Shown one piece after another: positions 42,122 to 51,290 of a stretch of DNA of 64,000 nt. Position numbers and translations under genes: made by a program. Numbering within the stretch: the first letter of the stretch is position 1; the number at the start of each line of letters is the position of its first letter. The stretch is from Pseudonocardia oroxyli. GTDB taxonomy: Bacteria > Actinomycetota > Actinomycetes > Mycobacteriales > Pseudonocardiaceae. The notes beneath the pieces were generated by a model that had not been told where the DNA came from, searched no databases, and was given only the letters and a program-made list of their open reading frames with translations. The stretch covers positions 1-64,000 of the forward strand of contig NZ_FNBE01000011.1 in the NCBI RefSeq assembly GCF_900102195.1. Direction: 5' to 3'.

Positions 42122-43339
42122 TCAGGCGGCGCGCTCCAGGATGTGGACGCCACAGGCGGAGCCGAGCCCGATCACGTGGGCCAACCCGACTCGGGCCCCG
42201 TCGATCTGTCGGTCCCCCGCCTCGCCGCGCAGGTGATGGCAGACCTCCCAGACGTTCGCGATCCCGGTCGCGGCGATCGGGTGCCCCTTCGACTGCAGGC
42301 CGCCGGAGACGTTCACCGGGAGCCTGCCGTCTCGCCAGGTCGCTCCGGACTCGAACAGATCGACCGCCCCGCCCGGCTCGCACAGCATGAGATTGTCGTA
42401 GTGCACGAGCTCCGCGGTGGCGAAGCAGTCGTGCAGCTCGACAAGGTCCAGGTCCTCGGGCGCCACCCCGGCCGCGGTGTAGGCCTGCTCGGCCGCGTTG
42501 CGGGTCAGGGTGTTGATGTCCGGGAGGACCTGGCACGCCTCAGTCCACGGGTCGCTGGTCAGGACCGAAGCGCTGATCTTCACCGCCCGCCTGCGCTGGT
42601 CGGGGTCCATGCGCTTGAGGCGCTCACCGGAGACGAGCACCGCCGCGGAGGCCCCGTCACAGTTCGCCGAACACATCGGACGGGTGTTCGGGTAGGCGAC
42701 CATGACGTCGTTCATGATCTGGTCGAGGGTCAGCCGCTTGGTGTAGGCCGCCAGCGGGTTGAGCGTCGAGTGGGCGTGGTTCTTCTCGCTGATGCGGGCG
42801 AAGAGTTCGAAGCCACCCTTGCCATACCGGTGGGTGTACTCCATGCCGACCTGGGCGAACACACCCGGCATCGTCTCGGTGCCGATCCGGCCGTCGAGCG
42901 GGGCGACCTGACCCACCCGTCCGGACGGGGTGAACTCGGCGCCGTCGGCCTTCCCCGCGCCGCCGCTGCCGAGCAGCCCGGCGCCGGACAGCTTTTCGGC
43001 CCCCACCGCCAGCCCGATGTCGGTCTCCCCCGCCTTGATGGCCATGAGGACGGTCCGCAGCGCCGTCGCACCCGTCGCGCAGGCGTTCATCACGTTGTAG
43101 ACGGGAACACCCGTCTGGCCGATCTGCTTCTGGAGGGCCTGGCCGAGGCGGCCGGGCCCGAGCAGCCCGTCGCCGCCCATGTAGTTGCCCGCTGCCAGCA
43201 CCCCGATGTCGGACATACCGATGCCGGCATCGGCGATGGCCCCACGGGCCGCTTCGGCGGCGAGGTCGACGATGTCGCGGTCCGGGTACTTCCCGAACTT
43301 CGTCATCGTGATGCCGAGGATCCACACGTCGTCTGTCAC
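42122..43339 (-). CDS. SCP2-type thiolase
   Basis: The 405-residue thiolase starts at GTG 43339. Active-site elements are NACATGATAL (nucleophilic Cys), ELHDCFATAEL (His), GLQSKGHPIAATG (His) and GSACGVHILE near the C-terminus (second Cys). This matches SCP-x-like lipid-transfer thiolases that cleave branched or sterol-side-chain 3-ketoacyl-CoA, or act as retro-aldolase partners of DUF35 proteins. The DUF35 gene lies directly upstream with a one-base gap, as in steroid-degrading actinobacteria where both form one complex. Confidence 0.92.
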   Translation of the reverse strand: MTDDVWILGITMTKFGKYPDRDIVDLAAEAARGAIADAGIGMSDIGVLAAGNYMGGDGLLGPGRLGQALQKQIGQTGVPVYNVMNACATGATALRTVLMAIKAGETDIGLAVGAEKLSGAGLLGSGGAGKADGAEFTPSGRVGQVAPLDGRIGTETMPGVFAQVGMEYTHRYGKGGFELFARISEKNHAHSTLNPLAAYTKRLTLDQIMNDVMVAYPNTRPMCSANCDGASAAVLVSGERLKRMDPDQRRRAVKISASVLTSDPWTEACQVLPDINTLTRNAAEQAYTAAGVAPEDLDLVELHDCFATAELVHYDNLMLCEPGGAVDLFESGATWRDGRLPVNVSGGLQSKGHPIAATGIANVWEVCHHLRGEAGDRQIDGARVGLAHVIGLGSACGVHILERAA

Positions 43340-43340
43340 G

Positions 43341-43739
43341 TCACACCTGCGCAGGTTCGAAGCCGAAGCCGACGGCCTCGGTACCGGAGGAGTCCGTCCC
43401 GACCACGTACGTGGCGAGGCGGACCTTCATGCCGAGCCGGACGTGGTCGGGGTCGGACGGGGTGTTGATGATGTTGCCCTTGACCGAGGTGCCGTCGCAG
43501 TCGACGACCGCGGCCACGAAGGGCACGGCGACGCCGGGGGCGGCGAAGGACACGATGGTGAACGACCGGACCTCGCCCTCCCCCACGACGGCGACGTCGC
43601 GGAACTCCGCCCCGAAGCAGCGGGCGCAGGCGTTGCGGTGATCGAAGTAGCGCGCCCGGCACTGCGTGCACTCGTGGGCGAGCAGATGGGGGGGCTCGTC
43701 GAGCACCAGGTAGTCGACGAGTGGGACCTGCTGTGCCAT
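43341..43739 (-). CDS. DUF35 OB-fold zinc-ribbon protein, thiolase partner
   Basis: ATG 43739 follows CGGAGAG; the longer frame is shadow. The 132-residue protein has the rubredoxin-like zinc ribbon (HECTQCRARYFDHRNACARC) followed by an OB-fold (GEGEVRSFTIV, VPFVAAVVDCDGT, NHIVRL-like VRLGMKVRLATYVV). DUF35 partners bind acyl-CoA and are needed for activity of SCP2-type thiolases or act with MaoC domains. The neighbouring thiolase completes the pair. It is divergent from the importer genes across the promoter region at 43740-44018. Confidence 0.9.
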   Translation of the reverse strand: MAQQVPLVDYLVLDEPPHLLAHECTQCRARYFDHRNACARCFGAEFRDVAVVGEGEVRSFTIVSFAAPGVAVPFVAAVVDCDGTSVKGNIINTPSDPDHVRLGMKVRLATYVVGTDSSGTEAVGFGFEPAQV

Positions 43740-43854
43740 GCATTCTCTCCGTTCGTCCCCGCGAGCGACTCTGCACGAGGGCCGGCCGCACCCACCGGGT
43801 CCGCCGTTCGGAGGCCACTGGCGGGGCCGCGACCGGCCGGGCGTCCACAGCCTC

Positions 43855-43883
43855 TTGCTATCGAATGTTATCAGCTTTAGGCT
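43855..43883 (+). promoter_or_regulatory. Promoter of the importer operon with conserved spacer
   Basis: TTGCTA, a 17-bp spacer (TCGAATGTTATCAGCTT) and TAGGCT stand 135 bases upstream of the LivH-LivM-LivF start. The AATGTTATCAGCTT part of the spacer is shared with the three SBP promoters. The box also lies upstream of the divergent DUF35-thiolase genes. Confidence 0.75.
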
Positions 43884-44018
43884 GGCCGCCGCGCCTGTGA
43901 CGCCTCTTACAGACACCGTGGTCGACATGGCACAGGACCGGACCCGCCGGGTCCCCAGCGGCGACCTACGCCACCTTCGTCGACCCTTCCCATCGTCGAC
44001 TACCCGTCGGAGAACCCC

Positions 44019-46907
44019 ATGGACCAGTTCCTCAGCCTGCTGCTCAGCGGGCTGGTGAGCGGGGCGTTGTACTCACTCATCGCTTCCGGGCTGACCCTCA
44101 CCTACGCCGCAACGGGGATCTTCAACTTCTCCTACGGCGCGATCGCCTACGTCATCGGCTACCTCTTCTACCTCCTCGTCGCGGGCCTGGGGTGGAACCC
44201 CTTGCTGGCCGGGGCCTTCGTCCTGTTCGTGGTGGCTCCGCTGCTGGGGCTCGCCCTGGACGCGGCCGTCTTCCGCCCACTCGCCGGGACCCCGGACTCC
44301 GCGAAGATCATGGCGACGGTGGGTCTGCTCATCGCGCTGCCCGCGTTGGTCAGGTTCCTCTCCGACCTCGTCATCAGCATCTTCGGGCTCACCGAGCTAC
44401 CCACGAGCACCGACGTCGCCCAGGTCGGCTTCCCACCGGGCATCGGGCCCGTCCCCGCGGAGAGCATCGCACTGTTCGACGGGCTCACCATCACCTCGGA
44501 CCAGGCCATCGTCTTCGGTGCCGCGGCACTGGCAGCCGTACTGCTCTGGATCATGGTGCGCCGCACGAGGGTCGGGCTGGAGATGCGCGCGGTGGTGGAC
44601 CGCGAGGAGCTCGCCACCATTCGCGGGGTGCACGTGGTGCGGACCTCGCGGATCTCCTGGATCGTCGGGTCCGTTCTCGCGGCTCTGGTCGGGGTCATCG
44701 CCGCCCCGGTCATCGGCACCCTGCAGTCGTCTCCGTTCCTCACCCTGATGTTCATCGCCGCCGCCGCGGCGGCGCTGGGCGGGCTCAAGTCCATCCCGAT
44801 GGCGTTCGTCGGCGGTCTGCTGCTCGGCGTCGTGCAGAACCTGGCCGCGGCGTACTCCACCTTCGCCGAGGACATCACCGGGTTCGGCACGGCCGTTCCC
44901 TTCATCCTGCTCCTGTTGGGCGTCGTGATCCTCGGTCGCGACCGGCGCCGGCAGGCGGGCTCGGTCAACGACGATGTCCGGCCGCTCGACTACCTCGAGC
45001 ACCTCCCGCCCTGGCGGCGTCGCCTGCCATGGGCCGTTGCCACGGTGGTGCTCCTCGTGTTCCTGTTCTTCCTGGCGAACGACTTCTGGCTGGGCATCTT
45101 CGCGTCCGGTCTCGCCATGTCGATCATCTTCCTGTCGTTCGTGGTGACCACGGGCATCGGCGGCATGGTCAACCTCGCCCAGGCCGCCTTCGTCAACACC
45201 GCCGGGCTGGTGACCGGGCTCCTGCTGACCAACTTCGGCTGGTCCTTCCTCCCGGCGATGCTGGTGGCCATCGCGGTGACGGTGGTCCTGGGCATCCTGG
45301 TGGCCCTGCCCGCACTCCGGCTGGGCGGGCTCTACCTCGCCCTCGCGACCCTGGCGCTGGGCTTCGTGGTCGACAACGTGTTGTTCGGCTGGCGGTGGTT
45401 CACCAACGGACCCAACGGCTGGCCGGTCCGCGCCCCCGTGATCTTCGGACTGGACCTCGCCAACCGCCGCACGATGGCGGTGTTCCTGCTGGTCGTCGTC
45501 GTGATCATCATCGCCGTGATCCGCAACCTGCAGCGGTCCGCGACCGGCAGGCGCATCACCGCCGTGCGGTCGTCGTCCACGGCGGCAGCGACGTCGAGCA
45601 TCTCCCCCGTGACCGCCAAGCTCGCCGTCTTCGCGACGTCGGCGGTGATCGCCGCGATCGGCGGGGTCATGCTGGCGTCGCTGCAGGGTAACGTGACGGG
45701 CACCTCGAAGGTGACCGCGGACGGGCTGCTCTGGCTCGCGACGGTGGTGCTCTTCGGCGTGCGACGGCCCGGTGCGGCGGTCGTCGCGGGTGTGGTGTCG
45801 GCGATCTTCCCCGAGATCCTGCGGGGGGGCATCCACATCGGCTCGTTCGGCTGGGACGGCACGACGTCGGTCGAGATCCCGCTCATCCTCTTCGGCATGG
45901 GTGCGGTGACCCTGGCCCGCAGCCCCGACGGGATCTTGGCCGACATGGCGGAGAAGCGGTACAAGAAGCGGCTGGCCAAGCAGGAGCGCGCCGCGGCGTC
46001 CGCCGACGAGCAGGCGCTCGCCGGTGCAGTGGCTGCAGAGCAGGCGGAAATCGAGCACGATGTCGAGCTGCGGGCGCGGTCGCTCGTGGAGAGTGGTGCC
46101 GTCCAGCGGTCCGAGGCCGCTGACGACATCAGCCGCAGGCGCGCCGAGCAGGCCGCGCTCCGCCTCGACGGGGTGGTCGCGGGCTATGGTCCGGTCGAGG
46201 TGCTGCACGGCATCGACCTGGCCCTCGTCCCCGGGGAGATCGTGGGCCTGTTCGGGGCGAACGGCAGCGGCAAGTCGACACTGGTGTCCACCATCGCAGG
46301 TCTGGTCACCCCGACAGCGGGGTCGCTGACCTTCGCCTCCAGCGACCTCGCCGTCCTGCCCGCCCGGTCCCGGTTCCGCTCCGGCATCGCCGTGGCCCCC
46401 GAGGCCCGCGGCATCTTCAACGGCCTGACGGTGGAGGAGAACCTCGCCGTCGCGCTGCCGGACCGCGCCGACCGCGAGGCCGCCCTCGAGCGGTTCCCGA
46501 CCCTTGCCAAGCGGCGCGGGATCGCCGCAGGCAGCCTGTCGGGCGGCGAGCAGCAGATGCTGACCCTCGTGCCCTTCGTCGCGAAGCCGCCCAAGGTGCT
46601 GGTGGCGGACGAGCCCACCCTCGGTCTCGCCCCGAAGATCATCGAGCAGCTGGTGGAGATCTTCGCCGAGCTGCGCCAGGCGGGAGTCGCGATCCTGCTC
46701 GTGGAGGAGAAGACCTCCGGTGTCCTCCCCATCGCCGACTGGGCAGCCGTCATGTCGCTCGGCCACATCCTGTGGCAGGGGCCTGCCGCCGACACCGATG
46801 CCGCCCGGTTGGCGTCGGTGTACCTCGGTGGCGCCGAGGAGGTCGGACCACACCCCGGAGGCCCGGGCGACACCACCGGCCGTCTCACCGCGGAGGTGCA
46901 GCCGTGA
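44019..46907 (+). CDS. Fused LivH-LivM-LivF branched-chain-type ABC importer
   Basis: One 962-residue chain contains a whole LivH permease (residues 1-300, starting with LLLSGLVSGALYSLIASGL and NFSYGAIAYVIGYLFY), a LivM permease (about 335-640, NLAQAAFVNTAGLV, GGLYLALATLALGF), a charged coiled-coil linker (650-715) and a LivF ATPase (Walker A GANGSGKST near 746, LSGGEQQM near 840, Walker B VLVADEPTLGLAP). The H-loop region reads LLVEEKTSG, where LivF proteins usually have VEQ. These subunits are normally separate. It imports amino-acid-like or aromatic/terpenoid acids with the SBPs encoded at 51.8-55.7 kb. Confidence 0.92.
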   Translation: MDQFLSLLLSGLVSGALYSLIASGLTLTYAATGIFNFSYGAIAYVIGYLFYLLVAGLGWNPLLAGAFVLFVVAPLLGLALDAAVFRPLAGTPDSAKIMATVGLLIALPALVRFLSDLVISIFGLTELPTSTDVAQVGFPPGIGPVPAESIALFDGLTITSDQAIVFGAAALAAVLLWIMVRRTRVGLEMRAVVDREELATIRGVHVVRTSRISWIVGSVLAALVGVIAAPVIGTLQSSPFLTLMFIAAAAAALGGLKSIPMAFVGGLLLGVVQNLAAAYSTFAEDITGFGTAVPFILLLLGVVILGRDRRRQAGSVNDDVRPLDYLEHLPPWRRRLPWAVATVVLLVFLFFLANDFWLGIFASGLAMSIIFLSFVVTTGIGGMVNLAQAAFVNTAGLVTGLLLTNFGWSFLPAMLVAIAVTVVLGILVALPALRLGGLYLALATLALGFVVDNVLFGWRWFTNGPNGWPVRAPVIFGLDLANRRTMAVFLLVVVVIIIAVIRNLQRSATGRRITAVRSSSTAAATSSISPVTAKLAVFATSAVIAAIGGVMLASLQGNVTGTSKVTADGLLWLATVVLFGVRRPGAAVVAGVVSAIFPEILRGGIHIGSFGWDGTTSVEIPLILFGMGAVTLARSPDGILADMAEKRYKKRLAKQERAAASADEQALAGAVAAEQAEIEHDVELRARSLVESGAVQRSEAADDISRRRAEQAALRLDGVVAGYGPVEVLHGIDLALVPGEIVGLFGANGSGKSTLVSTIAGLVTPTAGSLTFASSDLAVLPARSRFRSGIAVAPEARGIFNGLTVEENLAVALPDRADREAALERFPTLAKRRGIAAGSLSGGEQQMLTLVPFVAKPPKVLVADEPTLGLAPKIIEQLVEIFAELRQAGVAILLVEEKTSGVLPIADWAAVMSLGHILWQGPAADTDAARLASVYLGGAEEVGPHPGGPGDTTGRLTAEVQP

Positions 46908-46956
46908 CCGTCCGCCGAACCCCGCCCTTCCGTACCCCGTCCTGGAGGTTGAGCCG

Positions 46957-47745
46957 ATGACCGACGTCGCCTACGCGCCACGGGCCACCGTGGCGCAGGC
47001 CCTGCTGGAGCTGCGATCGATCAGTGTCCGGTTCGGCGGCGTGCACGCTCTGAAGGACGTCTCCTTCGACCTGGCCCCCGGAGAGGTCGTCGGGGTCATC
47101 GGCCCCAACGGCGCCGGAAAGACGACCCTCTTCGACGTCATCTCAGGTGTCCGGCCCCCGACCGACGGGTCGATCTCGTTCGCCGGACGCGACGTGACCG
47201 GCGCGGGGGCGGTCAAGCGCTCCCGCATGGGCATGCGCCGGACCTTCCAGCGGTCCCAGCCCTTCGGCTGGCTCAGCGTGGAGGACAACATCCTGGTCGC
47301 GCTCGAGGCCCAGGGGCGGGGCCGGTTCCTCGCCGACCTCGTCGGGCTGAAGGGCCGCCAGGACGCCGTCCGCAGGGAGCACGTCGCACAGATCCTGGAC
47401 CGCTTCGGCCTGACGGCGACGAAGGACGTGGCCGCGGGGCGGCTGCCGATCGGCACCATCCGGATGGTGGAGCTGGCACGGGCAGTCATCGGACAGCCGT
47501 CCCTGCTCCTGCTCGACGAGCCCACCTCCGGCCTCGACCACACCGAGGCCGAGATCCTGGCCCGCGCCATCGCCGACGTCCGCGAGCAGGACAACTGCAC
47601 GGTGCTGTTGGTGGAGCACGACGTCCCCTTCGTCATGGCCACCTGTGACCGGGTCGTCGCGCTGAACCTCGGCTCGGTGCTCGCGAGTGGGACCCCGACG
47701 GAGGTACGAGCGAACCCCGCCGTCCGCGACGCCTACTTCGGCTGA
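46957..47745 (+). CDS. LivG-type ABC transporter ATPase
   Basis: ATG 46957 follows GGAGG. The 262-residue protein has Walker A GPNGAGKTT, a Q-loop region RRTFQRSQPF, Walker B LLLLDEPTSGLD and H-loop LLVEHDVPFVM. The signature region reads LPIGTIRMVELARAV, the relaxed form of L-S-x-G-x typical of LivG (LPYGxQRxxEIARA). It pairs with the LivF domain of the fused gene just upstream. Together they complete the two ATPases of a Liv importer. Confidence 0.93.
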   Translation: MTDVAYAPRATVAQALLELRSISVRFGGVHALKDVSFDLAPGEVVGVIGPNGAGKTTLFDVISGVRPPTDGSISFAGRDVTGAGAVKRSRMGMRRTFQRSQPFGWLSVEDNILVALEAQGRGRFLADLVGLKGRQDAVRREHVAQILDRFGLTATKDVAAGRLPIGTIRMVELARAVIGQPSLLLLDEPTSGLDHTEAEILARAIADVREQDNCTVLLVEHDVPFVMATCDRVVALNLGSVLASGTPTEVRANPAVRDAYFG

Positions 47746-47759
47746 CGAGAGGACACACC

Positions 47760-48224
47760 GTGCCCACGCCCACGGAACCGGACCACCACGCGATCTCCGC
47801 CGTGGTCGTCCGGTACGCGAACACCATCGACCGGCGGGACTGGCGAGCCTTCCGCACGTGCTTCACCGACGACTGCCTCCTCGACTACGGAAGGCTCGGC
47901 AGCTGGCGCGGTGGCGACACCGTCACCGCGTACATGGAGGAGGTCCACCTCCCCTACGGGAGGACCCTGCACCGCATCACCAACGTCGAGAGCACCGTCG
48001 GCGGGGACACCGCCGAGGCCCGCTCCTACGTCGACGCCCTGCTCTACCGGCCCGACGGCAGCCTCGCCGTCCAGGTCCGAGGCACCTACGACGACCGCCT
48101 GCTCAGGACCGACGGGCGGTGGCGCATCGAGTCCCGCCGCTTCACCGCCGTCGAGCACATCGGGGGGACCCCCTCGCTCGACTCAGCTGCCCGGGACGAC
48201 AGCACCGGAAGGACTCACTCATGA
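47760..48224 (+). CDS. SnoaL-like (NTF2-fold) protein
   Basis: The 154-residue protein (GTG 47760) lies 14 bases after livG. The family start HHAISAVVVRYANTIDRRDW and then FRTCFTDDCLLDYG, GRTLHRITNVESTVGGDTAE and WRIESRRFTAVEHIGG are typical of SnoaL_4 proteins. Members in steroid and aromatic clusters act as small dehydratases or isomerases, and the pocket Asp/His residues are present. It overlaps the next gene by four bases (ATGA), so it is coupled to an SDR. It is the second of four such NTF2-fold genes in the island. Confidence 0.83.
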   Translation: MPTPTEPDHHAISAVVVRYANTIDRRDWRAFRTCFTDDCLLDYGRLGSWRGGDTVTAYMEEVHLPYGRTLHRITNVESTVGGDTAEARSYVDALLYRPDGSLAVQVRGTYDDRLLRTDGRWRIESRRFTAVEHIGGTPSLDSAARDDSTGRTHS

Positions 48225-49012
48225 CCGGACGCCTCGATGGCCGGACCGCCCTGATCACCGGAGCCGGAGGCGGACTCGGCGGAGCCATCGCGCGGTTGTT
48301 CGCCCGCGAGGGCGCGACCGTCGGGGTGAACGACATCGACGCCGAGGCCGCGGAGAAGGTCGCCGCCGAGTGTCGCGCCACCAGCCCGGACTCCCTCGCC
48401 GTGCCGTTCGACGTGTCCGACTCCGCCGCCGTGAACACCGCCTTCGCCGAGCTCGGGTCCCGATGGGGCCGGATCGACATCCTCGTCAACAACGCCGGGG
48501 TCAGCGCCACGGCGGACCCCGGGGTGTCTGCGGAGTCCATCCTGGACCCCATCCGGCGACCCATCACCGACATCACCGACGAGCACTGGCGGCGGATGAT
48601 CGGAGTCCACCTCGACGGCACCTTCTTCTGTACCAGGGCCGCCGCCGCAACGATGGTCCCGCGCGGGAGCGGGTCCATCGTGTGCATCACCAGCATCGCC
48701 CAGCTGACCGGGCACGGAGCAGCCCACTACTCCGCCGCCAAGGGCGGCATCATGGCGATGGTCCGCTCGCTCGCCCGCAGCCTCGGCCCGCACGGCGTGC
48801 GGATCAACGCGGTCGCCCCGGGCAGCATCGACGCGGGCATGGCGACCCGCTACCCGCTGGAACGGCGACAGAAGGCCCTCGCGTCGATCCCGCTCGGCCG
48901 GCTCGGTGCGGCGGACGACATCGCCTATGCGGTGCTGCACTTCGCCTCGGACGAGAGCGCCTACTCGACGGGGCAGTGGCTGTCGCCCAACGGCGGCATC
49001 TTCATCTCCTGA
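48221..49012 (+). CDS. Short-chain dehydrogenase/reductase
   Basis: The 263-residue SDR overlaps the SnoaL-like gene. It has GAGGGLGGA for nucleotide binding, Asp in GVNDIDA, NNAGVS, a Ser in CITSIAQLTGHG and HYSAAKGG for Y-x3-K. Residues 95-115 hold an insertion (DPGVSAESILDPIRRPITDI) that lengthens the substrate loop. The C-terminal GQWLSPNGGIFIS is the usual end. It likely oxidises a hydroxyl in the pathway served by the importer operon and is followed by a quinone-oxidoreductase-like gene. Confidence 0.88.
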   Translation: MTGRLDGRTALITGAGGGLGGAIARLFAREGATVGVNDIDAEAAEKVAAECRATSPDSLAVPFDVSDSAAVNTAFAELGSRWGRIDILVNNAGVSATADPGVSAESILDPIRRPITDITDEHWRRMIGVHLDGTFFCTRAAAATMVPRGSGSIVCITSIAQLTGHGAAHYSAAKGGIMAMVRSLARSLGPHGVRINAVAPGSIDAGMATRYPLERRQKALASIPLGRLGAADDIAYAVLHFASDESAYSTGQWLSPNGGIFIS

Positions 49013-49100
49013 GCCGGCCGTCCGGGCTCCGAGCCGCGGCCCGAACCGTGAACCCCGACAAATTCGACGATCCCCGCCGATCTCAACGTGAGGAACGACC

Positions 49101-50066
49101 GTGCGCGCAGCCAGAGTGACCCGGACCGACGGGCCGGAGTCCGTCCAGGTGCTCGACATCCCCGAACCCGTGGCCGGCCCCGACGAAGTGCTGCTGGAGG
49201 TGGCGGCCGCCGGGGTGAACTTCCCGGACCTGCTGATGAGTCGCAACCTCTACCAGTACAAGCCGGAGCTCCCGTTCACCCTGGGTGGAGAGATCGCCGG
49301 TACGGTCCGCCAGGCCCCCGAGGGCTCCGGCTTCTCCGTCGGGGACCGGGTGGCCGCCTATCCCGTGGTCGGCGGGTTCGCGCCGCTGGCGAAAGCGCCG
49401 GTCGCCCGAGTGCTCCCGCTCCCCGACGGGATCGGCTTCGTCGAGGCCGCGTGCTATCCCCTGAACTACCTGACCATGCTCTTCGGGCTCCGGGACCGGG
49501 GTGGGCTCCGCGAAGGCGAGACCGTCCTCGTCCAGGGCGCCGCGGGTGGGATCGGAACCGCGAGCATCCAGATCGCACGAGCCCTGGGCGCGCGGGTGAT
49601 CTCGGTGGTCTCCAGCGAGGAGAAGGCGGATTTCGCCCGAAAGGTCGGGTCGCACGAGGCGGTCCTCGTCGACGGGTTCCGTGACGCGGTACTCGGTCTG
49701 ACGGGCGGGCGTGGCGCCGACATCGTCGTGGACCCGGTCGGGGGCGATCGCTTCACGGACTCGCTGCGCTCCCTCGCCCCGGCCGGCAGGCTGCTGGTCC
49801 TGGGTTTCACCGGCGGCGAGATCCCCAGCGTCAAGGTGAACCGGTTGCTGCTCAAGAACGTCGACGTGCGCGGCGTCGCCTGGGGCGTGTGGTCCAACAC
49901 CCACCCCGGAGTGATGCGCGAGATGTGGGACGACCTGATGGCGCTCGCGTCGACCGGGGCGATCGACCCGCCGGTCCAGCACACCTACGGGTTGGAGGAC
50001 GCGGCCGAGGCGGTCGGGCTGCTCGCCCGCCGCGGAGTCCTCGGCAAGGCCGTCGTCGTCCCGTGA
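49101..50066 (+). CDS. NADPH:quinone oxidoreductase / zinc-independent MDR enzyme
   Basis: The 321-residue protein (GTG 49101) is a medium-chain reductase: GVNFPDLLMSRNLYQYKPEL, FTLGGEIAGTV and the cofactor motif VQGAAGGIGTASIQIA with GGRGADIVVDPVGGD. It lacks the zinc-ligand Cys/His of alcohol dehydrogenases, as usual for quinone-oxidoreductase and enoyl-reductase members. It would reduce an alpha,beta-unsaturated ketone or acyl-CoA. It is the last gene of the importer operon and ends at a perfect hairpin terminator shared with the convergent aldo-keto reductase gene. Confidence 0.9.
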   Translation: MRAARVTRTDGPESVQVLDIPEPVAGPDEVLLEVAAAGVNFPDLLMSRNLYQYKPELPFTLGGEIAGTVRQAPEGSGFSVGDRVAAYPVVGGFAPLAKAPVARVLPLPDGIGFVEAACYPLNYLTMLFGLRDRGGLREGETVLVQGAAGGIGTASIQIARALGARVISVVSSEEKADFARKVGSHEAVLVDGFRDAVLGLTGGRGADIVVDPVGGDRFTDSLRSLAPAGRLLVLGFTGGEIPSVKVNRLLLKNVDVRGVAWGVWSNTHPGVMREMWDDLMALASTGAIDPPVQHTYGLEDAAEAVGLLARRGVLGKAVVVP

Positions 50067-50113
50067 GCAGGCGGTGCCCGGGTCCGGTCAGCCGGCCCGG
50101 GCACCGCCTGCTC
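50065..50113. terminator. Perfect 18-bp bidirectional terminator hairpin
   Basis: GAGCAGGCGGTGCCCGGG (50065-50082) is the exact reverse complement of 50096-50113, with a 13-base loop. It begins within the stop codon of the oxidoreductase gene and ends within the stop codon of the convergent aldo-keto reductase gene. Confidence 0.85.
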
Positions 50114-51206
50114 AGCCCCGCTCGGGAAGTCCGCCCGGCGCGGTCGCTCGTCGGTTGACGCTGACGTCCCTGCGGACCAGACGGCCGTAGAGCCAGGCGT
50201 CGCCGGAGTCGTTCGGGTCCACGGTCGTCCCGGGACTCACGATCTCGTCGATCCGGTCGAGCACCCCGTCGTCCAGCGTCACCTCCATCGCGGGCAGCAG
50301 ACCCTCGAGCTGCTCGACACTGCGGACCCCGACGATCACGGACGACACCGCCGGATGATTCGCCGACCAGGCGACGGCGAGCTGCGCGAGCGGCACACCG
50401 ATCTCGTCGGCGAGCGCGGCGAGGGCGTCGACGGCCGCGGTCTTGGGTGCGTTCGACGGCTTGGCCGCCTGGGTCGAGCTGATGGCGGCGACGCGGCGGC
50501 TGGTCGGGTCCTGCTGAGCGCTGCGAAGCCGCCCCGAGAGCCATCCGTGCGCGAGGGGCGCATAGGCGAGGACGCCCATCCGGTGCCGGCGGCAGGTGGG
50601 CAGCACGTCCGCCTCGATGCCGCGAACGATCATCGAGAAGGGCGCCTGCTCGCTGACGAACCGCTCGCGACAGCGCCGCTCCGCCGTCCACTGGGCCTCG
50701 ACGATCGCCGAGCCGGTGTAGCCCGAGCCACCGATGTAACGGATCTTGCCCGCGTGGACGAGGTCGGAGAGCACGCCGAGGGTCTCGTCGATGTCGCACA
50801 CCGGATCGGGCCGGTGCATCTGGTAGAGGTCGATGTAGTCGGTCCCGAGGCGACGCAGGCTCGCCTCGCAGGCACGCACGATCCAGCGGCGCGAGTTGCC
50901 GCGCATGTTGGGGTCGTCGCCCATCGACACATGAGCCTTCGTCGCGATCAGCACGTCGTCCCGCCGGCCCTTGAGCGCCCGGCCGATCAGTTCCTCGGAC
51001 TCGCCACCCGCGTAGGCGTCGGCGGTGTCGATGACGTTGATCCCGGCGTCGAGCGCGGCGTGGATAGTCCGCACCCCTTCCTTCGCCCCATCGGGACTCG
51101 GCACGGTCGCCCCGTCGGGCGTCCGCATCGACGAACCGAAGAGCATTGCTCCGAGCGTCAGCGGGCTCACCCGGACTCCGGTACCACCCAGTACTCGATG
51201 TTCCAC
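50112..51206 (-). CDS. Aldo/keto reductase
   Basis: The 364-residue AKR starts at ATG 51206. Tetrad residues are Asp and Tyr in VIDTADAYAGGESEE, Lys in IATKAHVS and His in LYQMHRPDP. LGTDYIDLYQMH and YAPLAHGWLSGRLRS are AKR hallmarks. It reduces aldehydes or ketones with NADPH. It is convergent with the importer operon and downstream of the SDR remnant, so it may have belonged to a small operon with that SDR. No frameshift is seen. Confidence 0.9.
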   Translation of the reverse strand: MEHRVLGGTGVRVSPLTLGAMLFGSSMRTPDGATVPSPDGAKEGVRTIHAALDAGINVIDTADAYAGGESEELIGRALKGRRDDVLIATKAHVSMGDDPNMRGNSRRWIVRACEASLRRLGTDYIDLYQMHRPDPVCDIDETLGVLSDLVHAGKIRYIGGSGYTGSAIVEAQWTAERRCRERFVSEQAPFSMIVRGIEADVLPTCRRHRMGVLAYAPLAHGWLSGRLRSAQQDPTSRRVAAISSTQAAKPSNAPKTAAVDALAALADEIGVPLAQLAVAWSANHPAVSSVIVGVRSVEQLEGLLPAMEVTLDDGVLDRIDEIVSPGTTVDPNDSGDAWLYGRLVRRDVSVNRRATAPGGLPERG

Positions 51207-51290
51207 CAGATCACTTCCTCGTGTGTGATGGGTTCGCAGTCGGCGGGGCGCGGCCCGCTCGACGCGCGGGCCAGGACGCAGTCTCGCCTC

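Noticed and set aside
44397-46853. An 818-codon minus-strand frame opposite the Liv fusion
   Set aside because: Its product is a repetitive His/Asp/Gln/Gly-rich sequence, typical antisense of high-GC genes. The plus strand has clear ABC domains.
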